This document shows positions 1-9,841 of a stretch of DNA of 64,000 nucleotides, piece by piece. Source of the DNA: Streptomyces sp. NBC_00690 (GTDB lineage Bacteria; Actinomycetota; Actinomycetes; Streptomycetales; Streptomycetaceae). The stretch is from NCBI RefSeq assembly GCF_036226685.1, contig NZ_CP109009.1, forward strand, positions 1,054,001 to 1,118,000. Direction: 5' to 3'. Numbering within the stretch: the first letter of the stretch is position 1; each line of letters opens with the position of its first letter. The notes beneath the pieces are model-generated. The model was not told where the DNA came from and searched no databases. It was given only the letters and a program-made list of their open reading frames with translations. A program made the translations under genes and the position numbers.

Positions 1-344
1 CTGTCGGAAGCGCCCGGAGGGCACTCGACCTCCCGGACGGTCGTGTGCTGCCGCACCGGGAGGTCGCGCTCCTCCGCGTAGCGGCGCAGATGCCGGGCGA
101 GTTCCCGTCCCGACATGGCACCGTCGGGGTCATCACCGTCGTAGTCCCAACCGGGGAACCGAACCGATCGATTCCCACTGCCCACAACCAGACTGTCCCA
201 CCGCTCGTACTTCCAAGCCTGACCTATCTCTCCCCGTTCCAGGACCAGGGATTCCCGGCCGAGCTCCTGCAAGGCCGCGGCTACTCCACATCCTTGCTGG
301 CCAGCGCCGATGACGACGGTCTCCGCGTATTCGAGTTCTGCCAC
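1..344 (-). CDS. FAD-dependent flavin monooxygenase-like protein (partial, C-terminus outside window)
   Basis: Only the first 114 codons lie in the window. The N-terminus carries a Rossmann dinucleotide-binding motif (VVIGAGQQG at about residues 10-18) followed by LVLERGEIGQAWKYERWDSL, typical of FAD-binding flavin-containing monooxygenase or YhhW/CzcO-like proteins that oxidise small substrates with NAD(P)H and O2. The GTG start at 344 is preceded by GAGGGG seven bases upstream. An in-frame ATG at 365 is the alternative. The gene sits about 210 bp from a SoxR-type palindrome, so redox-stress induction is plausible. The exact substrate cannot be inferred. Confidence 0.8.
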   Translation of the reverse strand, partial: MAELEYAETVVIGAGQQGCGVAAALQELGRESLVLERGEIGQAWKYERWDSLVVGSGNRSVRFPGWDYDGDDPDGAMSGRELARHLRRYAEERDLPVRQHTTVREVECPPGASD

Positions 345-909
345 GATCGAACCCCTCTTCCCCATGGTCGCGCTGAGTTGTCTGCTATCGCTGACCGCGC
401 CCGGTCCACGGACCAGCACGGCCGCCTCAGATCCCATTGCCCTGCACGTATCAGCCAGTCGTCCACCGTCCGTACGCCCACCGTTCGCGTGAGACGACCC
501 GTGAGAAGCGGGAGCCGATGGTCGCAGGAGCAGATCGATTCTGAGGCTGCGCCTGCTGAGAATCCTGTCTTCTCAAGTCGACTTGATGTCAACTAGAGGG
601 GGGCGTCAACATGCGGGCTCCCTGCGGGAAGCACGGCGGGGTTCACCCTCGCGTCCCTGGCGGTGGGCTCGTTGATGTGCCTGGGCAGGCTCGACCCGTG
701 GGCACACCATCGGGCAAGGGGATCCGTCTCCAGCGCCGACTTCGGCCGCTCATGTGGTCCACGACATCAGGAGGACACAGCGAGTTGTGATGGAATCCCG
801 GTGGATCTTCCCCGGTGTGATGAAACGGCGATGATCCGTTTCGACGCCGGGCGGCGATGAAGCCGGCCCGCGTCCGAGTTCTCCTGCCGAGTCTGCGGTC
901 GGTCAGCCG
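345..909. other. Long intergenic region
   Basis: No convincing gene is present. Apart from the SoxR-like palindrome and minus-strand promoter near 553-592 it holds only low-quality open frames without a coding-like third-position bias or ribosome binding site. Confidence 0.6.
573..586 (-). promoter_or_regulatory. SoxR/MerR-type operator within a long-spacer promoter
   Basis: TCAAGTCGACTTGA is a perfect 14-bp palindrome that differs only at the two central bases from the classical SoxR core TCAAGTTAACTTGA. On the minus strand a TTGACA lies just upstream and CAGGAT follows after 19 bp, the long spacer on which MerR-family activators act. This points to redox-controlled transcription toward the flavin monooxygenase. 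No soxR gene is in the window. Confidence 0.6.
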
Positions 910-1527
910 TCAGAGACTGGTGAGCAGGTCGTCGAGCGGGGTCGGTACGCGGTCGGGGTCGAGGGCCTCGACGAGGACCTGGCCGTAGCGGATCTTGCGG
1001 CCCTTCTTGGTGCCGAGGAAGCGCCGCAACTGCCGATGGCGGGGCCGACCGTGTTGTGCGGGCTGGCGCAGGAAGGTTTGCAACGCGCGCACATCGCCTT
1101 CTGCCCGGACGAGCTCCTCCACTCGTGTGACGCCCAACGCCCGGATGAGTTCGTCCTCCAGATCGGCCTCGCAGACGAAGAACCCTTCTGGAGCAGCGCC
1201 GGCCCGTTCCCAGCCGCTGGCGTAGTAGCGGCGCTCCGCCTCGTCGCACAGCCCTGTGAGCCGCAGGCCCAAACCAGATGGTCCGAGGAGGGCGGCATAG
1301 CGTGCAACGCTCATCGCACCGCCCATGGACAGCACGCAGATCCCTTCGGCCTCCAGGTCCCTACCGCGGCTCGCGGCCAGCGCATTGACCGCTGCGGCAT
1401 CGCTGGGTCCTTCGAGCAGGACCACCGTCCGGACGGTCAGCCGCACGGCGAGCTCGCGTGCAAGGTCACCGGGACCGCCGGCCGCCCACACATCGACCGC
1501 TTCCCGGAACTTCGCCAGATCAGCCAT
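910..1527 (-). CDS. TOPRIM-domain protein, OLD-nuclease-like
   Basis: This 205-residue protein has a TOPRIM fold signature in its first half: VLLEGPSD (about residues 37-44) supplies the conserved Glu and Asp, LSMGG the second strand, and LCDEAE the acidic metal-binding position. Such stand-alone TOPRIM proteins of about 200 residues are common in actinomycetes and resemble the C-terminal nuclease half of OLD-family proteins, but there is no ATPase domain here. The tail is basic (GTKKGRKIRYG), fitting nucleic-acid contact. The ATG start has GGCGGAG upstream. The role is unknown; DNA or nucleotide cleavage is inferred from the fold only. Confidence 0.7.
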   Translation of the reverse strand: MADLAKFREAVDVWAAGGPGDLARELAVRLTVRTVVLLEGPSDAAAVNALAASRGRDLEAEGICVLSMGGAMSVARYAALLGPSGLGLRLTGLCDEAERRYYASGWERAGAAPEGFFVCEADLEDELIRALGVTRVEELVRAEGDVRALQTFLRQPAQHGRPRHRQLRRFLGTKKGRKIRYGQVLVEALDPDRVPTPLDDLLTSL

Positions 1528-1679
1528 GGGTGAAGTCTCCGCCTTCCTTCCCCGCCGCGGTGGGGAATTTCCGTCCGTGCATCGACCGGAAGCCGAGCCG
1601 CCGACATCGCTTTCGGCAGCTGACAGACCAGGTGCCGACAGGCGGGGCGAGTTCCCGAGAAGCCCTGGTGGCCCGCGCC

Positions 1680-2399
1680 CTAGACGGAGTTGGCGAACCG
1701 GGCCCGTCGTAGATCGCGCAGCAACGCGATCTCGGCCATGTGGTGGATGAACTCCAGATTGGCCCCCGCCAGCACGGCGATGAAGGGGTCGTCAGCATCG
1801 GAGCCGTACGGGTACTGGGAGTAGCCGACCGTGTCGAGTTGCTCTTCGGTGACGGCGTCGATGCCTTCGCGCCAGCGGTCGATCAGCGCCCAGAACCGCT
1901 TGAGCGCCAAGTCCGCGGAAGGGGTGAAGTCGACCAGCAGGTTCGGCTCCAGCCTCCGCCCGCCGAAGGTCCATTCCCACTGGCCGGCCAAGCAGGAGTG
2001 CAGATGCCCCAGCCGCCATGCGATCGTCGTGACCGGTACTTCGTCAGGCGCCGGCTCACCTGTGTGGGCAAGGACCTGTTCGACGCGTTCGACGCTCACG
2101 CTCCAGTCCTCGGCGATCTTGGCGATGGTCATACCACCAGCAGCTTGCCGAGCGACCTCGGCGTACTCGTTCGCCGGAATGTCCGCCGCGCCCTTGTCGA
2201 GCACCCAGTCGCCCGGCCCGTACGCCCGAGGGGTCACCGCCTCGTCCCGACGCCGGATCGACCAGCAACCAGCCACCGGCTCCCATAGGTACTCCTCGTC
2301 GGTGAGCCCCCTGAGCCGTACCTCGGCCATCGCCCTGGCCTGGTCGAATTGGTCGAGCAACAGGCCCAGACGGTCGGTCCGAATGCCCTCGATCTCCAT
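1680..2399 (-). CDS. DinB-superfamily protein with an internal HTH-like insert
   Basis: The 239-residue protein shows the DinB/DUF664 four-helix pattern: an N-terminal helix (RLGLLLDQFDQARAMAEVRL), WRLGHLHSCLAGQWEW near residues 127-142 and FIHHMAEIALLRDL near the C-terminus, whose histidines are the usual metal ligands. Family members act as thiol-dependent S-transferases or remain uncharacterised. Between the first helix and the histidine helix lies an insert of about 50 residues containing GGMTIAKIAEDWSVSVERVEQVL, which reads like a helix-turn-helix. The gene lies downstream of the AraC regulator on the same strand. Confidence 0.7.
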   Translation of the reverse strand: MEIEGIRTDRLGLLLDQFDQARAMAEVRLRGLTDEEYLWEPVAGCWSIRRRDEAVTPRAYGPGDWVLDKGAADIPANEYAEVARQAAGGMTIAKIAEDWSVSVERVEQVLAHTGEPAPDEVPVTTIAWRLGHLHSCLAGQWEWTFGGRRLEPNLLVDFTPSADLALKRFWALIDRWREGIDAVTEEQLDTVGYSQYPYGSDADDPFIAVLAGANLEFIHHMAEIALLRDLRRARFANSV

Positions 2400-2447
2400 G
2401 CCCTGCTCCCCATCCTGGTCCTGTCCCAGACCTCACCGAGCCGGACG

Positions 2448-3356
2448 TTAGCGGCTGGCCGGACGGATGGCGACTGAATTCCTCCCGCCGTCCGCAAGCC
2501 GGCGACGCAGTCGGGCCGCGTCCTGAGCGGGCGGCAGCCCATAGGCGCGCCGGTACTCGCGGTTGAACTGGGTGGCGCTCACATATCCGACGGATTCCGC
2601 GACGAGCGCCGCCGTGGTGTTGCCGGCGACCAGGAGCCGCCTTGCCTCCTGGAGGCGCAACTGCTTCTGAAATCGCAACGGGCTCATACCGGTGGCCGCC
2701 TTGAAGCGCCGGTGCAGGGTTGCGGTGCTCATATGCGCCACCTTCGCAATGGTGTCGACACTGAGCGGTTCGGCGAAGTACTCGGAGATCCATATGGCGG
2801 CGGCGCGTACCCGGGCCGCTCCGGAGTCCGCCACCGCGAACTGGCGCAGGGCTGGACCGAGCGGAGTGCCGAGCAATCGGTAAAGGATCTCGCCCTCGAT
2901 GCGCGCGGCCAGCGGACGAATGTCGTCAGGGGTGTCGAGCAGGCCGACCCACCGGGTGACCGCGTCAAGGAGTTCCGGGGTGATCGGCGCACCGATCTGT
3001 TCACCGGGGCCAGGGCCCGCGGGCGGGCCCGCTGCATCGAGTTCCAGCAGCAGATCGGCGAGCAGCCGGCCGTCGAGCCGGAGTACCACCGACCGGTAGG
3101 GCACCTGCTCGAAGGTGGCGGTGACCGGAGCCACGACGGAGTTGAGCAGCATCTCGCCCTCGCCTGTGACCCAACTGCGGTCGCCCGCCACCATGCGTTT
3201 CGCACCGCCGATGGTGAAACAGACCATGGGCAGATAGAGGAGATCGACGGTGGGGACGGGCTCGTCGAGCGTGACCAGGGTGAGATGCGGCACCGCGCTG
3301 TCGGACCACAGTCCCACGCTGTGCCGGGCGATCGCCGCGGAGAGACGGTCCGGCAT
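2448..3356 (-). CDS. AraC-family regulator, YqhC-like
   Basis: The 302-residue protein has an N-terminal cupin-like effector domain of the Arabinose_bd/AraC_N type (residues 1-180) and two C-terminal helix-turn-helix motifs (ISEYFAEPLSVDTIAKVAHM and AALVAESVGYVSATQFNREY). It is divergent from an aldo/keto reductase across an 88-bp gap. Known YqhC regulators, which share this domain order, control adjacent aldehyde-reducing enzymes, so activation of the neighbouring reductase by reactive aldehydes is the best guess. GGGAG lies eight bases before the ATG. Confidence 0.85.
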   Translation of the reverse strand: MPDRLSAAIARHSVGLWSDSAVPHLTLVTLDEPVPTVDLLYLPMVCFTIGGAKRMVAGDRSWVTGEGEMLLNSVVAPVTATFEQVPYRSVVLRLDGRLLADLLLELDAAGPPAGPGPGEQIGAPITPELLDAVTRWVGLLDTPDDIRPLAARIEGEILYRLLGTPLGPALRQFAVADSGAARVRAAAIWISEYFAEPLSVDTIAKVAHMSTATLHRRFKAATGMSPLRFQKQLRLQEARRLLVAGNTTAALVAESVGYVSATQFNREYRRAYGLPPAQDAARLRRRLADGGRNSVAIRPASR

Positions 3357-3375
3357 TTAGGGACTCCCTTGCTGA

Positions 3376-4449
<1,074 letters not shown>

Positions 4450-4703
4450 TGCCACCAGGCCGTGCCGGGCGACCCTGCATTGATCAGACCCAGGGTGTAT
4501 GCCGCTCATGACCGTACGAACGGATAACCGTGCGTGACCGTGGGTGATGTGGAGGGCCGGGGGCTGCACAGGGTGGCTGTGGCTTCGGTTCCTGGGTCCC
4601 GGGCTGCGTCCCTGTCGGTTGAGGAGGAGACTCGAACAGTACGCGGAGCCCCCGGGGGCGATGGCTCGCGCGACTCCCCGGGGGGACACGGAGGTGATGT
4701 GGC

Positions 4704-5930
4704 GTGACCGGGAACAGGGCAGTGGCCTATATGAAGCCGGGGACGGTGGAGATCGAGAACATCGACTATCCGGGACTGGAGCTCCGGGACGGGCCAGGGG
4801 TGGCACGCGAGAACATCGGCCGCAAATGTCCCCACGGCGTCATCCTCAAGGTCCTGGCGACCAACATCTGCGGTAGCGACCAACACATGGTGCGCGGGCG
4901 AACCACCGCACCGGCCGGGCTGGTACTGGGGCACGAGATCACCGGCGAAGTAGTGGAGCGTGGGCCGGACGCAGAGTTCGTCCAGGTCGGCGACGTGGTG
5001 TCGGTGCCGTTCAACATCGCCTGCGGCCGATGCCGCAACTGCAAGGAGCGGCAGACCGGCATCTGTCTGAACGTGAACCCGGCCCGTCCTGGAGCCGCGT
5101 ACGGCTATGTCGACATGGGCGGCTGGGTCGGCGGGCAGGCCGAGTACGTGATGATCCCCTACGCGGACTTCAACCTGCTGCGCTTCCCCGATCCCGAACA
5201 GGCACGGGCGAAACTACTCGATCTGACCATGCTGTCCGACATCTTCCCCACCGGATTCCACGGCGCGGTCACCGCGGGCACCGGGGTGGGGTCCACGGTG
5301 TACGTGGCCGGGGCTGGGCCGGTAGGGCTCGCCGCGGCTGCCTCCGCTCAACTCCTGGGCGCTGCAGTGGTGATCGTAGGAGATCTCAACGCCGAACGTC
5401 TGGCGCAGGCCCGTAGCTTCGGTTGTGAGACCGTCGATCTGACCCGGGGCACCGCCGAGGAGCAGATCGAGCAGATACTCGGCGAGCCGGAGGTCGACGC
5501 GGCCGTCGACGCCGTCGGCTTTGAAGCCCGGGCGCACGGCAAGGACTCGGAGGAGGCGCCCGCCACCGTCCTCAACTCCCTGATGGGTCTGACCCGGGCG
5601 GGCGGGGCACTCGGCATCCCCGGGCTGTATGTGACCGACGACCCCGGCGGCGTCGACCAGGACGCCCGGACGGGCACCCTGAAGGTACGGCTCGGCCTGG
5701 GTTGGGCCAAGAGTCACACCTTCGCCACCGGTCAGTGCCCCGTCATGCGCTATCACCGTGGCCTGATGCAGGCCATCCTCAATGAACGCGTCCACATCGC
5801 CCGCGCGGTCAACGCGACTGTGATCGGGTTGGACGACGCCCCGCGCGGCTACGCCGAGTTCGACCAGGGGGCCAGCCGCAAGTACGTCCTCAATCCGCAC
5901 GGTGCACTCGACGGCGCCCAGCCCATCTGA
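4704..5930 (+). CDS. fdhA: Glutathione-independent formaldehyde dehydrogenase (zinc, NAD)
   Basis: The 408-residue medium-chain alcohol dehydrogenase has the features of the Pseudomonas putida-type formaldehyde dehydrogenase, which oxidises formaldehyde to formate with tightly bound NAD and no glutathione. Catalytic zinc ligands are in NICGSD and LGHEITGEV; structural zinc cysteines are in CGRCRNCKERQTGIC; the Rossmann motif is VAGAGPVGLAAAA. The long insert PGLYVTDDPGG is characteristic of this subgroup. The start is GTG at 4704 with GGAGGTGA six bases upstream. It is followed 41 bp later by an HTH-flavin protein. Confidence 0.88.
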   Translation: MTGNRAVAYMKPGTVEIENIDYPGLELRDGPGVARENIGRKCPHGVILKVLATNICGSDQHMVRGRTTAPAGLVLGHEITGEVVERGPDAEFVQVGDVVSVPFNIACGRCRNCKERQTGICLNVNPARPGAAYGYVDMGGWVGGQAEYVMIPYADFNLLRFPDPEQARAKLLDLTMLSDIFPTGFHGAVTAGTGVGSTVYVAGAGPVGLAAAASAQLLGAAVVIVGDLNAERLAQARSFGCETVDLTRGTAEEQIEQILGEPEVDAAVDAVGFEARAHGKDSEEAPATVLNSLMGLTRAGGALGIPGLYVTDDPGGVDQDARTGTLKVRLGLGWAKSHTFATGQCPVMRYHRGLMQAILNERVHIARAVNATVIGLDDAPRGYAEFDQGASRKYVLNPHGALDGAQPI

Positions 5931-5971
5931 CCGGCCGGCCGACGCACCTCGGCCCAGCGAAGGAGGACGCC

Positions 5972-6673
5972 GTGACTTCGGGAGCGCCCCAGCCTGATGT
6001 ATCCACCGGTTCACCCAGGTCCGTCCCGGATCTGGGGCGCAGGGTGGCCGCCCGCCGGCGTGAACTGGGCCTGTCCCGTGAGGAACTGGCCGAGGCGACC
6101 GGGTCCGTACCCGGTTTCGTTCAGTACATCGAGGAGAACGCCGCGGCTCCGGGTATGGGTGTGCTGCTGCGGCTCGCGGACGCGCTGGGCACGACGGTTC
6201 CCGAACTCACCGGCGCCACTTCCGATCAGCCACCGGGCGGCGGACGTGCGGGGGCAGACGCCCGGTTGCGGGAGTTGAACCAGACCGAATGTCACTCCCT
6301 GCTTGGCCGCACCGGAGTGGGACGCATCGCCGTCACCACCCGCGAGGGACCGGCGATCGTCCCGGTCAACTATGTGATGAGCGGGGAGGACATCGTCTAC
6401 CGGACGAAGGCGGGGAGCGTGCCCGCCGCGGCTGTCGGAGCGGAGGTCGCCTTCGAGGTGGACCGGATCGACGATGCGTTCCGCACGGGCTGGAGCGTGC
6501 TCGCGGTCGGCAAGGGGCAGGAGATCACCGACACGGACCGCATCCAGGCCCTGGACGCACAGGTGAGCGACCTCGCCTGGGCGGGTGGGCACCGTGATCT
6601 CTGGGTGGCCGTTCGCCCCCACCGTCTCACCGGGCGCACCATCGAGAATGCACTGCGTCCGCCCCCGTCCTGA
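5972..6673 (+). CDS. XRE-type HTH fused to a pyridoxamine-5'-phosphate-oxidase-like domain
   Basis: Residues 20-80 form a Cro/C1-type HTH (LGRRVAARRRELGLSREELAEATG followed by the MGVLLRLADALGTTVPEL recognition region). Residues 95-230 form a split-barrel flavin or heme-utilisation-like domain (LNQTECHSLLGRTGVGRIAVTTREGPAIVPVNY). The fusion suggests DNA binding gated by a flavin-type ligand; this is inference. The GTG start has AAGGAGGA four bases upstream. It probably shares a transcript with fdhA and is followed by a strong bidirectional hairpin. Confidence 0.8.
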   Translation: MTSGAPQPDVSTGSPRSVPDLGRRVAARRRELGLSREELAEATGSVPGFVQYIEENAAAPGMGVLLRLADALGTTVPELTGATSDQPPGGGRAGADARLRELNQTECHSLLGRTGVGRIAVTTREGPAIVPVNYVMSGEDIVYRTKAGSVPAAAVGAEVAFEVDRIDDAFRTGWSVLAVGKGQEITDTDRIQALDAQVSDLAWAGGHRDLWVAVRPHRLTGRTIENALRPPPS

Positions 6674-6680
6674 AGCCAAC

Positions 6681-6713
6681 GGATCCAACCGCACGGTCGG
6701 AGCGGTTGGATCC
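6681..6713. terminator. Bidirectional hairpin terminator
   Basis: GGATCCAACCG and CGGTTGGATCC form perfect 11-bp arms around an 11-nt loop, located between the convergent HTH-flavin gene (ends 6673) and the small membrane protein gene (ends 6781). Confidence 0.8.
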
Positions 6714-6780
6714 GGCCTTGGAGGACACTCGCCCGCGGTCACCATCAGAAATTGGCCGACAAGTCACCTGGCCCGAAGCC

Positions 6781-7188
6781 TCAGTCGACGTCCGTGAACG
6801 GGGTGATGCGGCGGTAGGCAGCCCGCGCGTGCCGGATCCGGCCCACCACCGTACCGATGAGAGCGGCGGCCAACAGACATGCGATCCACTCGGGATCGCG
6901 ATGGCCGGCCCAGGAGATCTCACCGATGGGGTGGGTCGCGAAGACGTTCAGAATTCCCCAACAGACGAGTGCCGTCCCCGGGGCAGCGGCGAATCGGCCA
7001 CGGACCCCGAGCAAGGCGGCGAACACGGCGAGAGCGGCCAGCGCGAGTCTGGTGTGGTCCAGGACGCCGAGCAGGTCGAACACGCTCACCAGTCCGAAAG
7101 CGCCCGCGTACGCCGCTGTCCAGACGAAGGAAGTGGCCACGGGGTCGGGCACGGGCCTCGCGCCGTCGACCATGTGCCACCACTCCAT
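6781..7188 (-). CDS. Small four-helix membrane protein, unknown function
   Basis: This 135-residue protein has about four hydrophobic segments (SFVWTAAYAGAFGLVSVF, LALAALAVFAALLGV, PGTALVCWGILNVFA and WIACLLAAALIGTVVG) and a basic C-terminal tail (RIRHARAAYRR). I do not recognise a functional family. The ATG start has GAAGGAGG upstream, which supports translation. It stands alone, convergent with the HTH-flavin gene. Confidence 0.7.
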   Translation of the reverse strand: MEWWHMVDGARPVPDPVATSFVWTAAYAGAFGLVSVFDLLGVLDHTRLALAALAVFAALLGVRGRFAAAPGTALVCWGILNVFATHPIGEISWAGHRDPEWIACLLAAALIGTVVGRIRHARAAYRRITPFTDVD

Positions 7189-7423
7189 CGTGCCTCCTTC
7201 GCCGGAATGCGGACCGCGCGCATCGCGCCATCACCCGGGAGCGAGGCTGGCTTGGACGACGCCCGCAGTCAAGGCGGCCGTCCAGATCCCGCTGGCCACA
7301 CGCACGGAAGAAGCCAGGGGCCCGCGGCCGGAGTTGGGCGGACGGGAGCGACAACAGCGGCGTCTCCCGCCCGCCCGGCGGCGTGCGCCGGTGATAGCGC
7401 CCCTGATCATCCGGGGGTTCGGT

Positions 7424-7978
7424 TCAGTCGGCGCTGTCCGAAGTGTCGGTGTCCAGTTCGATGGTGTGCTGGGATCGCACCATCTTCAGCATCGGGCAGC
7501 GCTCGTCGGCGGCAGCGCGGAGGGTGGCGTACTGCTGTGCGGAACTCGGGCCCGTCAGGGAGACGGTCGCCCTCAGGTCATAGGGCACGTCCGGTGCATC
7601 GGAGGGGACCTCGAAGAACCGTGCGTCGTTGTTGCGGGCCCGGACGTGGACTTCGACCCGGTCGATCGGGATGTCGTCCAGTGCCGCTATGCACAACAGC
7701 GTGTGCGTCAGGCAGGTGCTGATCACCGCACAGAGCAGTTCCGGCGAGGACGGCCCGAGGCCGAATCCTCCGATGTCGGGACCCCCGTCCCCGATGAACG
7801 ACCAGTCTCCGATGCGGACTTTGCGTACACCGGTCGCATCGTCGGCGACGCATACGGCCCCGATCTCCTCGTCCCAGTCGGTGTCGTGCGGACGACGGTC
7901 GGCAGCTGCACGCATGGCCGCGCCCTTGTCCTTGAGATGTTCGGCGAGACCCGGTCTGCGGGCAGGTGTGATGGTCAT
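7424..7978 (-). CDS. OsmC-family peroxiredoxin-like protein
   Basis: The 184-residue protein has the OsmC/Ohr layout: a beta-rich N-terminal part, then the first catalytic Cys helix (SPELLCAVISTCLTH) and the second conserved Cys near the end (DERCPML). OsmC and Ohr proteins reduce organic hydroperoxides with dithiols. An in-frame ATG at 8020 has GGAAG just upstream and could extend the protein by 14 basic residues; I prefer 7978 because the conserved fold begins after it. The distribution of the two cysteines is canonical. Confidence 0.85.
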   Translation of the reverse strand: MTITPARRPGLAEHLKDKGAAMRAAADRRPHDTDWDEEIGAVCVADDATGVRKVRIGDWSFIGDGGPDIGGFGLGPSSPELLCAVISTCLTHTLLCIAALDDIPIDRVEVHVRARNNDARFFEVPSDAPDVPYDLRATVSLTGPSSAQQYATLRAAADERCPMLKMVRSQHTIELDTDTSDSAD

Positions 7979-8168
7979 GGCGGGAAGCGTACGAGGCTTC
8001 CGTCGGTGCTTTCGACTCATGGTGCTTCCGTCGACGGCGCGGAAACGCCGAGGGGCCGGCCTTCCGGTACCCGGAGCGCGTGGGAAACCGCCGGCCCACG
8101 GGCGATGGTCTGCTGATCGGCCCGGTCGATAGGGTGTTCGTCTATCAACCAGGGAGCGAGGGACCTGC

Positions 8169-8987
8169 ATGAGTGCGGACGGACGCGCCGACACGGTTCG
8201 AAGCAGGGTGTTCGGTGAGGTGGCGGAGTTGTACGACGCCGCCCGTCCCGGCTACTCGGACGCCCTGGTGCGGGACGTGCTGGCGTACGCCCGGCTGGGC
8301 GACCGCGCAGCGGTGGAGGTGGGAGCCGGGACCGGGAAGGCCACGGTCCCCTTCGCCTCGCACGGCATCCCATTGATGTGCGTGGAGCCCGATCCGCGCA
8401 TGGCCGAGGTGCTACGACGCAACACCGCCGGATACCCCAGGGTGGACATCGAGGTCTGTGGCTTCGAGGAGTGGCAGCCGGGTCCCCGGCGATTCGGGCT
8501 GCTCTTCGCAGCCACGTGCTGGCACTGGATGGCACCGGATCGACGTTGGGACCTGGTTCATTCGGCGCTGGAACCGGGTGGCGCGGTGGCGCTGTTCTGG
8601 AATCCGCTCGGTGTTGTGGAGGCCGGGTTGCACACCGAACTCGCCGAGATCGACCGCCGCCACGGTGTCGTCGACTCACCGCACGGTCGGTTGGCCTCCT
8701 CCTATGGCGATGAGCCCGGCAGCGGGGGCACCGACGACAACTGGCCCGAGGCCGAGTGCCTTCGGGACGGCCGTTTCACTGATGCGCGGTCGGTCCGCTT
8801 CCGTCAGGAGGTGCGCTTCGACACCGATCGCTATCTGGCACACCTCGCCTCGGTCTCCGCCTATCGCATCTTGCCCGCGGACCGTCGCGCACAAGCTCTC
8901 GCCGACACGGCACACCTGCTGGACTCCCGGGGCGGCGGAATCGACCTGCACCACCTGAGCGACCTCTTTCTCGCCCGAACCCACTAG
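8169..8987 (+). CDS. Class I SAM-dependent methyltransferase
   Basis: This 272-residue protein has a SAM-binding motif I (AAVEVGAGTGKATVPFA, about residues 49-65), motif II acidic strand CVEPDP and a post-motif FAATCWHWMAPDRRW typical of the UbiE/trans-aconitate-like methyltransferase group in actinomycetes. The substrate cannot be told from sequence. GAGGGA precedes the ATG. A second, broken methyltransferase gene follows, so this may be a small methyltransferase pair. Confidence 0.85.
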   Translation: MSADGRADTVRSRVFGEVAELYDAARPGYSDALVRDVLAYARLGDRAAVEVGAGTGKATVPFASHGIPLMCVEPDPRMAEVLRRNTAGYPRVDIEVCGFEEWQPGPRRFGLLFAATCWHWMAPDRRWDLVHSALEPGGAVALFWNPLGVVEAGLHTELAEIDRRHGVVDSPHGRLASSYGDEPGSGGTDDNWPEAECLRDGRFTDARSVRFRQEVRFDTDRYLAHLASVSAYRILPADRRAQALADTAHLLDSRGGGIDLHHLSDLFLARTH

Positions 8988-9135
8988 CGGCGGCACGGTG
9001 GACAACACCGGCTGCGATCAGCGTCGTTGGGGCCGACAGAACGGCGGCATTGGTGGCGAGCTGCCCGGATCCCACCTCCGCACCGCGCAAGAGGATCGCA
9101 TGCGGAGCACTCCCACCGAGCACCGTCGGGAATCC

Positions 9136-9165
9136 CTGAACCGTCCTGGGCGGACGGCCTATAGT
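9136..9165 (+). promoter_or_regulatory. Promoter for a leaderless transcript
   Basis: CTGAAC, an 18-bp spacer and TATAGT end seven bases before the GTG at 9173, the spacing expected of a leaderless actinomycete mRNA. Confidence 0.5.
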
Positions 9166-9172
9166 CGTCCGC

Positions 9173-9841
9173 GTGTCTGATCTCTCCTACCTCGCCGCCG
9201 TCCGGGATTCGTACGACACGGTCGCGCTCGACTACGTCGAACAGGTCAGATCACCGGCGGAGCTCGATCCGCTGTCCCGCGGCATGCTGAACGCCTTCGC
9301 CGAGATCGTACGGACGGCCGACCTCGGGCCGGTCGCCGATGTGGGGTGCGGGCCTGGCAAGGTCACGGCGTACCTGGCCGCGCAGGGGGTTTCCGCGTTC
9401 GGCATGGACCTTTCGCCCACGATGATCACGCTGGCCCGTCGGGCCTACCCGGACCTGCGCTTCGCCGTCGGCTCCATGCCGGCACTGGCGATCGAGGACG
9501 ACTAACTCGGCGGCATCCTCGCCTACTACTCCACCCACCACACTCCACCGGCGTTGCTGCCGCTCGTGTTCGGCGAGTTCCATCGCACGCTCGCACCCGG
9601 TGGTCAGATCATGCTCGCCGGCCATGCGGGCGCCGGTGAGCACCTCCGTCCCACCGAGGCGTACGGCGGCCATCCGGTGTCCTTCGAGTGCTACCTGCTG
9701 CCACCGGATCGGATCGCCGAGCTTCTCGACCAGGCCGGGCTGATCGTCACCGCCCGCTTGGTGGGGGCATCCGACCGCGGGTCCCACAGGTCCATGGTCA
9801 CCTTCCTCGCCCAGAAACCTGTCGGACCCGTGCTGCCGTAA
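9173..9841 (+). pseudogene. SAM methyltransferase interrupted by an in-frame TAA
   Basis: The reading frame from the GTG at 9173 encodes a typical class I methyltransferase N-half (VADVGCGPGKVTAYLAAQG, then MDLSPTMITLARRAYPDLRFAVGSM). A TAA at 9503-9505 stops it. The same frame then continues open to 9841 with LGGILAYYSTHHTPPALLPLVFGEF and a proper C-terminus (QAGLIVTARLVGASD...SMVTFLAQKP). Read through, the product would be about 222 residues and complete. The stop sits where relatives have a small or polar residue after the DD pair, so a single-base change such as TCA to TAA would explain it. It is either a recent pseudogene or a sequence error. Confidence 0.8.

Noticed and set aside
601..905. 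Possible insertion-sequence debris (short inverted GGATC/GATCC ends around 812-838)
   Set aside because: The arms are only five bases, no transposase fragment is readable in any frame, and no target duplication is visible.
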